The translations under genes were made by a program, and so were the position numbers. DNA of 64,000 bases from Pseudoxanthomonas sp. Its GTDB lineage: Bacteria; Pseudomonadota; Gammaproteobacteria; Xanthomonadales; Xanthomonadaceae. This document shows, piece by piece, positions 42,068-50,329 of the stretch. Location of the stretch: the NCBI RefSeq assembly GCF_035999195.1, contig NZ_DASYGY010000009.1, positions 1,488,001 through 1,552,000 on the forward strand. Direction: 5' to 3'. A model generated the notes under the pieces. The model saw nothing but the letters and a program-made list of their open reading frames with translations, was not told where the DNA came from and did not search any database. Every line of letters starts with the position of its first letter. Positions within the stretch are counted from its first letter, which is position 1.

Positions 42068-42997
42068 TCACGGCCGCCCACGATCCAGCCACACGCCCAG
42101 GCCCTGGGCATTGAGTTCGATGTCCATGGCGAGCAGACGCAGCACGTCCTCGTCCGCCAGGGGCACCTGCTGGGCATGGGCACGCTCCAGATACAGCGCC
42201 GACAGCGCGGCGGTGAGGCAGCGGTGGCGGTCGGCGCGTCCGTCGCAGGCGTCGGCGATCGCCACCATCGCATCGATCTGTTCGTACAGCGCCTGCGCCA
42301 GTCGCGGCACGTCGCCGACACGGCCATAATGGGTCAGGTACATGCCGTCGGGCTCGTACGCGACCATGCGCGCGATGCTGGCCTTCAACGCGCCCGGTTC
42401 GAACTGCACCGGCGTGGTGGTCGGCAGGATGAAGGCGCCCGCCGGTCCATCCAGTTCGCGGTACGACAGGCCGAAGGTATCGCCGGTGAACCAGCTGCGG
42501 CTGCGCGCGTCCCAGATGCAATGGTGGTGGCGGGCATGGCCCGGCGTGTCGATGCATTCCAGCGCGCGTCCGGCCAACATCACCGTCTCGCCATCGGCCA
42601 CGATGCGTACGCGGGCCTCCGGTACGGGCTGGATGGCACCGTAGCTGCGCTGCATTTCCTCTTCGCCATACACCGCGGTCGCCCCGGCGATGAGCTTCCC
42701 TGGGTCGATGAGGTGCGGCGCCGCACGTGGGTGTGCGACCAGTGTGGCGTTCGGCAGGTGCTGCATCAGCAGGCCGGCACCGCCCGCATGGTCCAGATGC
42801 ACATGGGTGACGATCAGCAGGTCGATGTCCGCCGGCGCGAGACCGGCGCGCTGCGCCGCGGCCAGCAGCAGCGGCACGGAATGGTTTGTGCCGCAGTCGA
42901 TGAAGGCGCCGCGCCCAGCCTCGACGACGAGATAGGCCGCGTCGAAGTGATCGCGCTGGAAGGCGGTGTCGATGGTATGGATGCCGTCGAGGCTCAT
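42068..42997 (-). CDS. MBL-fold metallo-hydrolase
   Basis: A 309-residue cytoplasmic metallo-beta-lactamase-fold hydrolase. The metal site is complete: THVHLDHAGG (HxHxDH, about residues 64-70), DTPGHARHHH, FTGDTFG with the bridging Asp, and a late His in MYLTHYGRVGD. The C-terminal 90 residues are helical (RLAQALYEQIDAMVAIAD) as in glyoxalase-II-like and lactonase-like groups. The substrate is not clear. It is the last gene before the REP element, and its start at 42997 is well separated from the upstream gene. Confidence 0.85.
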   Translation of the reverse strand: MSLDGIHTIDTAFQRDHFDAAYLVVEAGRGAFIDCGTNHSVPLLLAAAQRAGLAPADIDLLIVTHVHLDHAGGAGLLMQHLPNATLVAHPRAAPHLIDPGKLIAGATAVYGEEEMQRSYGAIQPVPEARVRIVADGETVMLAGRALECIDTPGHARHHHCIWDARSRSWFTGDTFGLSYRELDGPAGAFILPTTTPVQFEPGALKASIARMVAYEPDGMYLTHYGRVGDVPRLAQALYEQIDAMVAIADACDGRADRHRCLTAALSALYLERAHAQQVPLADEDVLRLLAMDIELNAQGLGVWLDRGRP

Positions 42998-43091
42998 CCG
43001 CGGGCCTGTGTGGGGTCGGATGGTCCGATTCTAGTCCGCGAGCCGCGACGGCACGACCCGCCTTTGGTGGAACGCCCCGTCGACGCGCGGC

Positions 43092-43391
43092 TCAACCGCG
43101 CGACAGCCACCAGCCGCGCAGCGGCACCGCCAGCGTCAGCACGAACAGGAACGCGCCGTAGGCCACCAGCGTCGCCAGCACCTGCTTCCAGATCGCGCCG
43201 GTGCCCGCATCGGCGGCTCCCAGCGCATAACCCCATTGCATGCCCAGGACGCTCAGCACGAACGCCACCGCCAGCACCACGAGGTCGAAGCCAGCGCGGC
43301 GTGCGCTGCGCGGCTGGCGCGGAAACAGCCAGTACAGCGAACCGAGCAGCAGGAACCACGGCAGGAACAGGATCACCGCCAGGTACGGCAT
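43092..43391 (-). CDS. Small membrane protein of unknown function
   Basis: A 99-residue protein with about four hydrophobic segments (3-22, 33-51, 66-74 weak and 75-92). It begins MPYLAVILFLPWFLLLGSLY and has a basic loop RQPRSARRAG, which suggests the loop faces the cytoplasm. I do not recognise a family. It starts four bases after the trpS stop, so it is co-transcribed with trpS. Confidence 0.7.
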   Translation of the reverse strand: MPYLAVILFLPWFLLLGSLYWLFPRQPRSARRAGFDLVVLAVAFVLSVLGMQWGYALGAADAGTGAIWKQVLATLVAYGAFLFVLTLAVPLRGWWLSRG

Positions 43392-43395
43392 GGCC

Positions 43396-44691
43396 TCAGG
43401 CCTCCGCCGCGCGCAACGCCGCCAGCGCCGCCAGCACGTCCGCCACCGGCACCTGCAGCACGATCTCCGGCGTCTCCATCGCGTCCGCCTGCTCGGCCTG
43501 CTTGAGCACGCCGATCAGCTTGCCGGCGTCCTTCGGCGAATCGAAGCCGTTGCTCTGCACCAGCACTCTGCCCTCGGCGTCGGTGAGCTTGAAATAGAAG
43601 CGGCCATCCGTATCGCGGTACTGCTTGAACGCCGGCAGCGCCGCCTTCGACGCCGCGACCTTCGCCTCGACCACCGGTTGCTGCGACAGGTCGCGCAGGC
43701 CCACCGCATGACGCAGCTCGGCCAGCAGCGGCGTGGCGTAGCGTTCGCGCAGGCGGCGCGCGCCGTCGCGCAGGATGGCTTCGATGTCGGCCGGCTTGGC
43801 CATCAGCGCCTCGTACTTCTCGCGCAGCGGGGCGATCTCCGCATCGATACGCTCGAACAGCTGCTGCTTGGCCTCGCCCCAGCCGATGCCGTCGGCGAAC
43901 TGCTGCGCGAACGCGCGCGTTTCCTCCGCGCTGCCGAAGGCCTGGTAGAGCTGGAACAACGCCGAGTCCTCGGTGTCCTTCGGCTCGCCCGGCCCGCGCG
44001 AATCGGTCAGGATGGAGAACACCAGCTTCTTCAACTCGTCGCGCGGCGCGAACAGCGGAATTGTGTTGTGGTAGCTCTTGCTCATCTTGCGCCCGTCCAG
44101 GCCGGGCAGCGTGGCCACGTGGTCGTCGACCAGCGCCTCCGGCAGGGTGAAGTACTCCTTGCCGTACACGTGGTTGAAGCGCTGGCCGAAGTCGCGCGCC
44201 ATCTCGATATGCTGGATCTGGTCGCGGCCCACCGGCACCTTGTGCGCATTGAAGATCAGGATGTCGGCGGCCATCAGCACGGGGTACATGAAGAGGCCCG
44301 CGCTGACGCCCGCATCCGGGTCTTCGCCGTCGGCATTGTTCTTGTCCACCGCCGCCTTGTAGGCATGCGCGCGGTTGAGGATGCCCTTGCCCGCCACGCA
44401 GGTCAGGAACCACGTCAGCTCGGTGATCTCCGGCACGTCGCTCTGGCGGTAGAACCACACCTTGTCCGGCTCCAGCCCGCAGGCCAGCCACGTGGCGGCG
44501 ATCTCCAGCGTGGAGCGCTGGGTGCGCGCCGGGTCCTGCGCCTTGATCAGGCTGTGCAGGTCGGCCAGGAAATAGAAGCTTTCCGTATCCGCGGCCCGGC
44601 TGGCGGCCACCGCGGGGCGCACGGCGCCCACGTAGTTGCCCAGGTGCGGAGTGCCCGAGGTGGTGATGCCGGTGAGGACGCGGGTGGTCAT
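43396..44691 (-). CDS. trpS: Tryptophanyl-tRNA synthetase
   Basis: TrpS charges tRNA-Trp. The 431-residue class I synthetase has the HIGH-type motif TSGTPHLGNYVGAVRP near residue 10, LKAQ-like SLIKAQDPARTQRS, the GRDQIQHIEMARDFG substrate region and the KMSKS loop DGRKMSKSYHNTIPLF. It is longer than the E. coli enzyme because of a C-terminal extension of about 90 residues (FYFKLTDAEGRVLVQSNGF), which has the pattern of a small DUF-type domain common to xanthomonad TrpS. The ATG at 44691 is the natural start. Confidence 0.96.
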   Translation of the reverse strand: MTTRVLTGITTSGTPHLGNYVGAVRPAVAASRAADTESFYFLADLHSLIKAQDPARTQRSTLEIAATWLACGLEPDKVWFYRQSDVPEITELTWFLTCVAGKGILNRAHAYKAAVDKNNADGEDPDAGVSAGLFMYPVLMAADILIFNAHKVPVGRDQIQHIEMARDFGQRFNHVYGKEYFTLPEALVDDHVATLPGLDGRKMSKSYHNTIPLFAPRDELKKLVFSILTDSRGPGEPKDTEDSALFQLYQAFGSAEETRAFAQQFADGIGWGEAKQQLFERIDAEIAPLREKYEALMAKPADIEAILRDGARRLRERYATPLLAELRHAVGLRDLSQQPVVEAKVAASKAALPAFKQYRDTDGRFYFKLTDAEGRVLVQSNGFDSPKDAGKLIGVLKQAEQADAMETPEIVLQVPVADVLAALAALRAAEA

Positions 44692-44871
44692 GTGCGAAGC
44701 GTGCGGTGCGGGAAAGCCGGCAGTTTACCGGCTGGGGCCAAGCGTTGCCGGCGGCGCGATGCGACACGGCGTCGCAGACGGCCTGCTGGCCGCTTAACCG
44801 ATCAGGCGAAGCCGTCACCCCGTTCCCGGCTCCGGCCCGTTCCCAGCACCGTCCCCACCCGGAGAACGGAC

Positions 44872-45675
44872 ATGCTGCATCGCTTCCTCACCACCTTGGC
44901 CACGCTGGCGCTGATCGCCGCATGCACCCCCGCCCACGCCCGTCCGCTGGTGGATGTCAGCGTGATCGACCGCGACACCGGCGAATCGCTGGCCCGGTAT
45001 CCGCATCGCGGCGACCTGTGGGTCGCCGGCACGCCTGGCCACCACTACAGTGTGCGGCTGGCCAACACCACCGGCGAACGCGTGCTGGTGGTGCTGTCGG
45101 TGGACGGCATCAATGCCGTCACCGGCCAGACGGCGGACCCGTCGCAGGCCGGTTATGTGCTGGAACCGTGGCAGGTCACCGAGATCAGCGGCTGGCGCAA
45201 GTCGATGCGGGAGGTGGCGCAGTTCGTGTTCACCGACCTCGGCGACAGCTACGCCGCGCGTACGGGCCGTCCGCGCCATGTCGGTGTGATCGGCGTGGCC
45301 GCCTTCCGCGAGGCACGCACGTACCGCTATCCGAACTACATGCCACCGCCCATCGCGCGCGGGACGATGGAGAAGCGGATGGAAGCCGAAGCAGCCTCGC
45401 CCGCGGCATCGGCGCGCAGCATCCTCGCCGACGATTCGGCACGCCAGCAGAGCATCGGCACCGGCCATGGCGGGCGCGAGTGGGCGCCGACGTCGCGCAC
45501 CGGTTTCGACCGCGCGACCCGCCAGCCTGAGCAGGTCAGCGAACTGCGCTATGACGAACACCGCCGTCTGGTCGCGATGGGCATCGTGCCGCACCGCCAT
45601 GGACCGGCGTGGCACGACGATGCCCCGCGCGCGTTCCCGGGCGGCTTCGTCGCCGATCCGCCCCGCCGCCGCTGA
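44872..45675 (+). CDS. Exported protein of unknown function
   Basis: A 267-residue exported protein. The start at 44872 has GGAGAACGGAC before it and gives a signal MLHRFLTTLATLALIAAC. The sequence IAAC could be a lipobox, but AHA at residues 22-24 could also be a signal peptidase I site, so lipoprotein status is open. The N-terminal half has a beta-rich pattern (YSVRLANTTGERVLVVLSVD) that resembles domains found in many xanthomonad and burkholderial secreted proteins. The C-terminal third is Arg-, His- and Pro-rich. Function unknown; it is divergent from trpS. Confidence 0.65.
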   Translation: MLHRFLTTLATLALIAACTPAHARPLVDVSVIDRDTGESLARYPHRGDLWVAGTPGHHYSVRLANTTGERVLVVLSVDGINAVTGQTADPSQAGYVLEPWQVTEISGWRKSMREVAQFVFTDLGDSYAARTGRPRHVGVIGVAAFREARTYRYPNYMPPPIARGTMEKRMEAEAASPAASARSILADDSARQQSIGTGHGGREWAPTSRTGFDRATRQPEQVSELRYDEHRRLVAMGIVPHRHGPAWHDDAPRAFPGGFVADPPRRR

Positions 45676-45700
45676 CGACAGCCGCGACCGGCAAACAAAA

Positions 45701-45725
45701 GGGCCGCCCTGGGGCGGCCCGTTCT
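45701..45725. terminator. Terminator hairpin between convergent genes
   Basis: GGGCCGCCCTGGGGCGGCCC followed by GTTCT, with AAACAAAA on the other side. The stem is eight base pairs and it lies between the exported protein and CsbD genes, which converge, so it probably serves both. Confidence 0.75.
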
Positions 45726-45747
45726 CTACAGCGTCAGGGGAAGCAGG

Positions 45748-45969
45748 TCAGTGCTTGAAGGTGCTGTCCGAACGCAGCGCGCGCTGGAAATCCGCGACCT
45801 CGGTACGCGCGCGATCGCGGTCGTAGCCGTACCGCTCCTGCAACCTGCCCTCCAGGTACTCCGCGTTGCCTTCCGCGACCTTGAAATCGTCATCGGTCAG
45901 ATCGCCCCACTTCGCCTGGATCTTGCCTTTCAGCTGCTTCCAGTTGCCGGCGATGATGTCCTGATTCAT
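45748..45969 (-). CDS. CsbD-like stress protein
   Basis: A 73-residue CsbD family protein with the typical opening NQDIIAGNWKQLKGKIQAKW and DLTDDDFKVAEGNAEYLEGR, then the helix RYGYDRDRARTEVADF. CsbD proteins are general-stress proteins (sigma-B controlled in Bacillus) of unknown molecular role. It is soluble and highly charged. It is close to two entericidin-like genes, a pairing that is common in stress regions of proteobacteria. Confidence 0.92.
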   Translation of the reverse strand: MNQDIIAGNWKQLKGKIQAKWGDLTDDDFKVAEGNAEYLEGRLQERYGYDRDRARTEVADFQRALRSDSTFKH

Positions 45970-46133
45970 GGTGTTGCCTCATTGGGTGAGCGGCAGGGGG
46001 CGCCGCACGGACAGCATCGCCGCGCGTGCGTTCCCATCCGATCAAACGCGCGTCAACGCGGCATTAGGAAGTGCTGAACGATTCAGTGGAATGACGACCT
46101 CTTCGCGGCAGCGAACACGCCGTGCCGGATGCC

Positions 46134-46165
46134 CGAAAACAAGACGGGCCGCATCGCGGCCCGTC
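46134..46165 (-). terminator. Terminator of the first entericidin-like gene
   Basis: On the minus strand GACGGGCCGC-GAT-GCGGCCCGTC is followed by TTGTTTT. A perfect 10-base-pair stem with a T-rich tail, 24 bases after the stop codon at 46189. Confidence 0.85.
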
Positions 46166-46188
46166 GGGTGGCAAGAACGTTCCGGCGC

Positions 46189-46323
46189 TTACCTGCCGGA
46201 AGAATCCTCGACCTTTTCGCCCACCTTCTGCACGTCCTGACCGAACCCCTTGACGGTGTTGCAGCCGGACAGCACGGCGATGGAGAACAGGGACAACATC
46301 AGCAACGCGGCGACACGCTTCAT
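46189..46323 (-). CDS. Entericidin-like small lipoprotein, copy 1
   Basis: A 44-residue lipoprotein with start at 46323 and stop TAA. It has a short signal ending in the lipobox LSGC (cysteine about residue 21) and the typical mature sequence CNTVKGFGQDVQKVGEKVED. Entericidin A/B are small lipoproteins of an antidote/toxin pair linked to stationary-phase lysis; in many bacteria they are simply stress-linked. It is a paralogue of the gene at 46525. A strong terminator follows. Confidence 0.85.
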   Translation of the reverse strand: MKRVAALLMLSLFSIAVLSGCNTVKGFGQDVQKVGEKVEDSSGR

Positions 46324-46452
46324 AAGCGACTCCTGTGGACGGTATGGGCGGACTGGAGCGGCGGACACCGGAAGGTCAGGCCTCGCCGCGCCACCCGCGC
46401 AGTGTCATTCAAGCACGCTGGCTGGCGGCTGACCATCCGCCTGCGGTCTGCG

Positions 46453-46482
46453 AAAAAAAGAAGGGGCCGGTTTCCCGGCCCC
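46453..46482 (-). terminator. Rho-independent terminator of the second entericidin-like gene
   Basis: On the minus strand GGGGCCGG-GAAA-CCGGCCCC is followed by TTCTTTTTTT. This is the clearest intrinsic terminator in the window. Confidence 0.92.
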
Positions 46483-46524
46483 TCGTGGGCCGCCCCGGAG
46501 GACGGCCGTCTCAGACAACGTGCA

Positions 46525-46677
46525 TCAGCACTTGCCGTCCTTGCAGTCCTGGGCCTTGTCCTCGACCTTCTCGCCGACCTTCTGCACGTCCTTGCCGGCA
46601 CCGGCCATGGTGTTGCAGCCCGACAGGACCGCCATTGAGAACATCGCCGTCAGCAGCAGCATCATTGCACGCTTCAT
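46525..46677 (-). CDS. Entericidin-like small lipoprotein, copy 2
   Basis: A 50-residue lipoprotein. AGGAG lies eight bases before the ATG at 46677. The signal ends in LSGC and the mature part reads CNTMAGAGKDVQKVGEKVED, with a C-terminal extension KAQDCKDGKC that adds two cysteines absent in copy 1. The two genes are in tandem on the same strand but each has its own terminator, so they can be expressed separately. The terminator lies 42 bases after the stop. Confidence 0.87.
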   Translation of the reverse strand: MKRAMMLLLTAMFSMAVLSGCNTMAGAGKDVQKVGEKVEDKAQDCKDGKC

Positions 46678-46824
46678 GTGTCATCTCCTGGGTGGATAGG
46701 GGTGCCGCCAGCGGGTGCGTCCCACCACGTGGCGGCGTGTGCGTGCACCTTCGGCGCCGGCGCGTATAGGCCGCGTGAAGCGCCCTCGGCGCGATTCAGC
46801 CGCAGTTTTCCCGCGGGCCTCCCC

Positions 46825-47748
46825 TCAGTCGCGCATCAGCGTCGACTTGCCGAACAGGCTTTCCACCAGGTCCACCGTCAGCTTGGCCGTGCGGTTGCGG
46901 CGGTCCAGTACCGGGTTCAGTTCGACGATGTCCAGCGAGCCCATCAGGCCGGTGTCGGCGATCATTTCCATCACCAGCTGCGCCTCGCGGTAGTTGGGGC
47001 CGCCCGGCACGGTGGTACCCACGCCCGGCGCGATGCTGGGGTCCAGGAAATCCACGTCGAAGCTGACGTGCAGGTGGGTGTCGGCATCCACGCCTTCCAG
47101 CGCCGCTTCCACGGTGCGCTTCATACCGACCTCGTCGATGTAGCGCATGTCGTACACATCGACCTGATGGTCCTTGATCAGCTTCTTCTCCTCCGGATCG
47201 ACGGAACGGATGCCGATCTGCCGCACCATCGCCGGCGTGATCGCCGGGGACTCGCCGCCCAGCTTCGTCAGCGCATCGGGCCCGATCCCGCACAGGCAGG
47301 CCACCGGCATGCCGTGGATGTTGCCCGACGGCGTGACCTCGCTGGTGTTGAAGTCCGAATGCGCGTCCAGCCACAGGACGCGCAGTTTCTTGCCGGCCTG
47401 GCGGCAATGCCTCGCCACGGCGGTGATCGAGCCCATCGCCAGGCAATGGTCGCCGCCCAGCATGATGGGAAGCCGGCCGCGCTCGAGTTCGGCGGCAGTC
47501 GCTTCCATTACCGCACGGTTCCACGCGACCACCTCGTCAAGATGGCGGTAACCGCCGACCGGGCCGGTCCAGGGGTTGGCCGGTCCCTGCACATTGCCGG
47601 TGTCGATCACGTCCACGCCCCGCGCCGCCAGCGCCTCGCCGAGCCCCGCGATACGCAGCGCATCCGGCCCCATGCGGGCGCCGCGATGGCCGGCGCCGAC
47701 GTCGGTGGGCACGCCGATCAGGGACACGGGAGGAAAGGCTCGGCTCAT
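46825..47748 (-). CDS. rocF: Arginase
   Basis: Arginase splits arginine to ornithine and urea using two manganese ions. The 307-residue ureohydrolase has all metal motifs: GGDHCLAMGS (about residue 99), LWLDAHSDFNTSEV (about 123) and SFDVDFLDPSIAPGVG (about 229), with the arginase-type GNIHGMPVA loop. This composition fits arginase rather than agmatinase. The start at 47748 gives the usual N-terminus MSRAFPPVSLIGVPTDVG. It sits alone between the entericidin genes and tRNA-Thr. With the ctlX-type hydrolase at 56.9 kb it suggests arginine/citrulline turnover. Confidence 0.93.
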   Translation of the reverse strand: MSRAFPPVSLIGVPTDVGAGHRGARMGPDALRIAGLGEALAARGVDVIDTGNVQGPANPWTGPVGGYRHLDEVVAWNRAVMEATAAELERGRLPIMLGGDHCLAMGSITAVARHCRQAGKKLRVLWLDAHSDFNTSEVTPSGNIHGMPVACLCGIGPDALTKLGGESPAITPAMVRQIGIRSVDPEEKKLIKDHQVDVYDMRYIDEVGMKRTVEAALEGVDADTHLHVSFDVDFLDPSIAPGVGTTVPGGPNYREAQLVMEMIADTGLMGSLDIVELNPVLDRRNRTAKLTVDLVESLFGKSTLMRD

Positions 47749-47846
47749 GGGTACGTCCTGCGGGAAACAGGCGCACAGTCTATGCGGTCGGCGATGACGG
47801 GGCTGTGGCATCGCAACACATGGTGCGATGGCGCGTCCGCGGAAGA

Positions 47847-47922
47847 TGGTGCCGCTTATCCGAATCGAACGGATGACCTACCGCTTACAAGGCGGTTGCT
47901 CTACCAGCTGAGCTAAAGCGGC
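47847..47922 (-). tRNA. tRNA-Thr (anticodon TGT)
   Basis: A 76-base tRNA on the minus strand. The acceptor stem GCCGCTT pairs with AAGCGGC, followed by the discriminator A and an encoded CCA. The D arm has AGCTCAGCTGGTAGAGC, the anticodon arm CCGCCTTGTAAGGCGG gives anticodon TGT (reads ACA), and the T arm is ATCCG-TTCGATT-CGGAT. All stems are intact. No element is seen integrated at its 3' end. Confidence 0.97.
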
Positions 47923-47935
47923 GTGGGGCGCAATT

Positions 47936-48595
47936 CTAGCGCAGCGCGGTGCATTCGAGCGGCTGCGGCGCGCCACTGGACGCCGCGCGGGCGATGGCGA
48001 TCGGGTCGATGCCGTCGGCGACGCCGGCGTCCAGCCACCACAACCCCGGACCGGCACGGCCCACCGGCTGCAGTTGCGCGGGGAAGCCGGCCGCCTGCAG
48101 CTGCGCAAGACGCCGCTCGGCCGCCTCGCGACTGCGGTACCGCCCCAGCGCGATGCCGTTCGCCTGGTCGCCCTGGCGCACGACCAGGAAATCATCGAAG
48201 CCGGCCGCGCCGATCCTCGCGGCCACCGCCTGTGCGTCCTCCAGCGATGCGGCCGGCGGGATCACCACCTGGTATCCGCTCGCGCTGATGCCCGGCACTT
48301 CGCGCAGGCGGGCGCGCAGCAGCTGTCCGGCCGTCGCGGCCTGCGCCCGCATGGCCGCGTTCTCGCTGGTGTACGGTCCCAGACTGAAGCAGAGAGCGAC
48401 AGGCGCGGGCGAGGCGACCGGCGTCGACATGGCCGGCGCGTTCGTCTGCGCGGGCTCGTCCACCAGTTGCAGGCGGGCAACGCCCGCGGGCAGGTCAGGG
48501 CCCGGCACGGGCGCCGGCGCAGGACGGGTCAGCCACCAGGCGGCGGTGCCGAGGTTCAACACCACCAGCAGGACGATCAGGGCACGGATCAGCAT
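47936..48595 (-). CDS. SPOR-domain-like membrane protein
   Basis: A 219-residue protein with one N-terminal membrane helix (residues 3-23), a Pro/Ala-rich periplasmic linker and a C-terminal domain that looks like SPOR: CFSLGPYTSENAAMRAQA, then VVRQGDQANGIALGRYRSRE and AERRLAQLQAAGFPAQLQPV. SPOR domains bind glycan strands lacking stem peptides at the division site. The gene follows coaX by 19 bases on the same strand, a layout common in xanthomonads and related bacteria. Confidence 0.75.
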   Translation of the reverse strand: MLIRALIVLLVVLNLGTAAWWLTRPAPAPVPGPDLPAGVARLQLVDEPAQTNAPAMSTPVASPAPVALCFSLGPYTSENAAMRAQAATAGQLLRARLREVPGISASGYQVVIPPAASLEDAQAVAARIGAAGFDDFLVVRQGDQANGIALGRYRSREAAERRLAQLQAAGFPAQLQPVGRAGPGLWWLDAGVADGIDPIAIARAASSGAPQPLECTALR

Positions 48596-48614
48596 GCGGC
48601 GATTCTAGCCGCGC

Positions 48615-49364
48615 TCACGCCTCGGCACCGAGCCGCGCCCAGACGGCCAGCCCTTCAAGCACGAGCGCAGGCGCCATCTCGCCTTGGCCCAGTCGCGATG
48701 CCAGCGCCGCCGCACCGCCGCCATGCAGCAGCAGCGATGGGCGCTGCCCCAGCGCTTCCTGTGCCTGCTGCAGGCTGCGTTCGATCAGGCCCAGCGCCGC
48801 GCCGTCGCAGCCCGACGCCAGCGCGTCGACCGTGTCGGCGGCGAATTCGACATAGGCGCCACCCTGCGCAGGCAGCTGCGCGGCAGCGGCATGCAGGGCG
48901 TCCCGCATCAGCTGCGGCGAGGGCGCGATGCGCCCGCCGTGGTGGCGGCCGTCCGCATCCAGCAGGTCGACCGTCACCGCCGTGCCCACGCCGACGACCA
49001 GCCACGGCGGCGTGCCGCGTCGGCGCGCCGCCAGCAGGGCCAGGAAGCGGTCCACGCCCAGCCGCGCGGGTTCTGCGTAGGCGATGCGCACGCCGGCCAG
49101 CGCCGATTGCGTACGGGCGATCGAAATGGCGCCGAAGCGTGTGGTCAGCCACTCGATGACCGAGGCCGTGCGGATCGGCGACGCCACGCTGGCCACGATG
49201 GCGGTGGAGCTCTCGCAAGTCGCCGTTGCCGGTATCGCCTGGTCGAGCGAAGCGACGAGCGCGTCGTCGTAGGCGAAGGCATGCATCTCGCCCGGCCTGC
49301 CGTCCGCCCGCAGCGGCGCGCACTTCACCCGCGAATTGCCCAGATCGAAGACCCACTGCGTCAT
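48615..49364 (-). CDS. coaX: Type III pantothenate kinase CoaX
   Basis: CoaX phosphorylates pantothenate, the first step of coenzyme A synthesis, and does not respond to CoA feedback. The 249-residue protein starts with the phosphate-binding motif MTQWVFDLGNSRVKCAPL, has the substrate motif RLGVDRFLALLAARR (with the catalytic Asp), VVGVGTAVTVDLLDADGRHH and the GGRIAPSPQLMRDAL loop. The ATG overlaps the birA stop (ATGA). The birA-coaX pair is a frequent arrangement in beta- and gammaproteobacteria. Confidence 0.93.
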   Translation of the reverse strand: MTQWVFDLGNSRVKCAPLRADGRPGEMHAFAYDDALVASLDQAIPATATCESSTAIVASVASPIRTASVIEWLTTRFGAISIARTQSALAGVRIAYAEPARLGVDRFLALLAARRRGTPPWLVVGVGTAVTVDLLDADGRHHGGRIAPSPQLMRDALHAAAAQLPAQGGAYVEFAADTVDALASGCDGAALGLIERSLQQAQEALGQRPSLLLHGGGAAALASRLGQGEMAPALVLEGLAVWARLGAEA

Positions 49365-50329
49365 GTCGCCCTCACGCTGACCTCGCCCGCATGCACCCGC
49401 CTCACCGCGTGTCCCACCCTCACGCGCAACGCGCCGTCCTCGCCGATGCCCTCGGCCACGCCGTGCTCATCGCCCTGCGGACCATGCACGGTGACGGCGC
49501 GTCCCGCCAGCACATCCAGCGCCGCGTACCGCGTCAGGAAAGGCGAAAGTCCTTCCCGGTCGAACTGCTCCAGCGCCGGCAACAGCGCATCCAGCAGCTG
49601 CGCGGCGAGCGCGTTGCGCGATGGCGCGCCCTCGCCAAGACCGGCCAGATCGGTCCACGCCTGGCCGATGGTCGCGGCGACGACCGCCGGCATGCGCACG
49701 TTCACGCCGATGCCGATCACGGCTCGCACGGGCCCGCCATGTTCGCCACCGCCTTCCACCAGGATGCCGCCCAGCTTGCGCCCGTGCACGAGCAGATCGT
49801 TGGGCCACTTCACGCCTACCTCGGCGTAACCGGCCCGACGCAGCGCTTCGGCAGCCGCCACGCCGACCACCAGGCTGAGACCGCCCAGGCGGGCGAGACC
49901 GCCGGAGAACTGGCGCGACAGCGACAAGTAGAGATTCGCTGCGATCGGCGACGCCCACTGGCGTCCGCGCCGTCCCCGCCCGCCGGTCTGCTGTTCGGCC
50001 AGCAACACGTCGACCCCGCGCTCCGGCGCTTTCCGGCGGAGCAGTTCGCTGTTGGTCGAATCCAGCGACCACGCGACCTCGAGCGAGGACAGCGCGCCGG
50101 CGGTCGCAGCCTGGAGCTGCGCACGGATGCGCTCGGCCTCCAGCAGTTCGACCGGGTCGGCGAGCGCGTAGCCACGCCCGGGCTGCGCTTCGATGCGCAG
50201 GCCACCTTCGCGCAGCGCCTCGATCCGCTTCCACATCGCCGCCCGCGTCAGTCCGGCCTCGTCCGCCAGCGCATGGCCGGACACCGGGCCTTCGATCAAC
50301 CGCTGCAACAGGGCGCGCTCGCCGGTCAC
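49361..50329 (-). CDS. birA: Biotin-[acetyl-CoA carboxylase] ligase and repressor BirA
   Basis: BirA activates biotin with ATP and attaches it to the biotin carboxyl carrier protein, and the N-terminal domain represses biotin genes. The 322-residue protein has an N-terminal winged helix (residues 1-60, SGHALADEAGLTRAAMWKRI), the biotin/ATP loop EQQTGGRGRRGRQWASP (about 118-134), GVKWPNDLLVHGRKLGGIL and a C-terminal SH3-like domain. The start is a GTG at 50329 overlapping the plsY stop by four bases (GTGA), so it is coupled to plsY. Confidence 0.93.
   Translation of the reverse strand: MTGERALLQRLIEGPVSGHALADEAGLTRAAMWKRIEALREGGLRIEAQPGRGYALADPVELLEAERIRAQLQAATAGALSSLEVAWSLDSTNSELLRRKAPERGVDVLLAEQQTGGRGRRGRQWASPIAANLYLSLSRQFSGGLARLGGLSLVVGVAAAEALRRAGYAEVGVKWPNDLLVHGRKLGGILVEGGGEHGGPVRAVIGIGVNVRMPAVVAATIGQAWTDLAGLGEGAPSRNALAAQLLDALLPALEQFDREGLSPFLTRYAALDVLAGRAVTVHGPQGDEHGVAEGIGEDGALRVRVGHAVRRVHAGEVSVRAT

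Noticed and set aside
47847..47922. tRNA-Thr as an integration site
   Set aside because: No integrase or foreign-looking DNA adjoins it; both neighbours are ordinary chromosomal genes.
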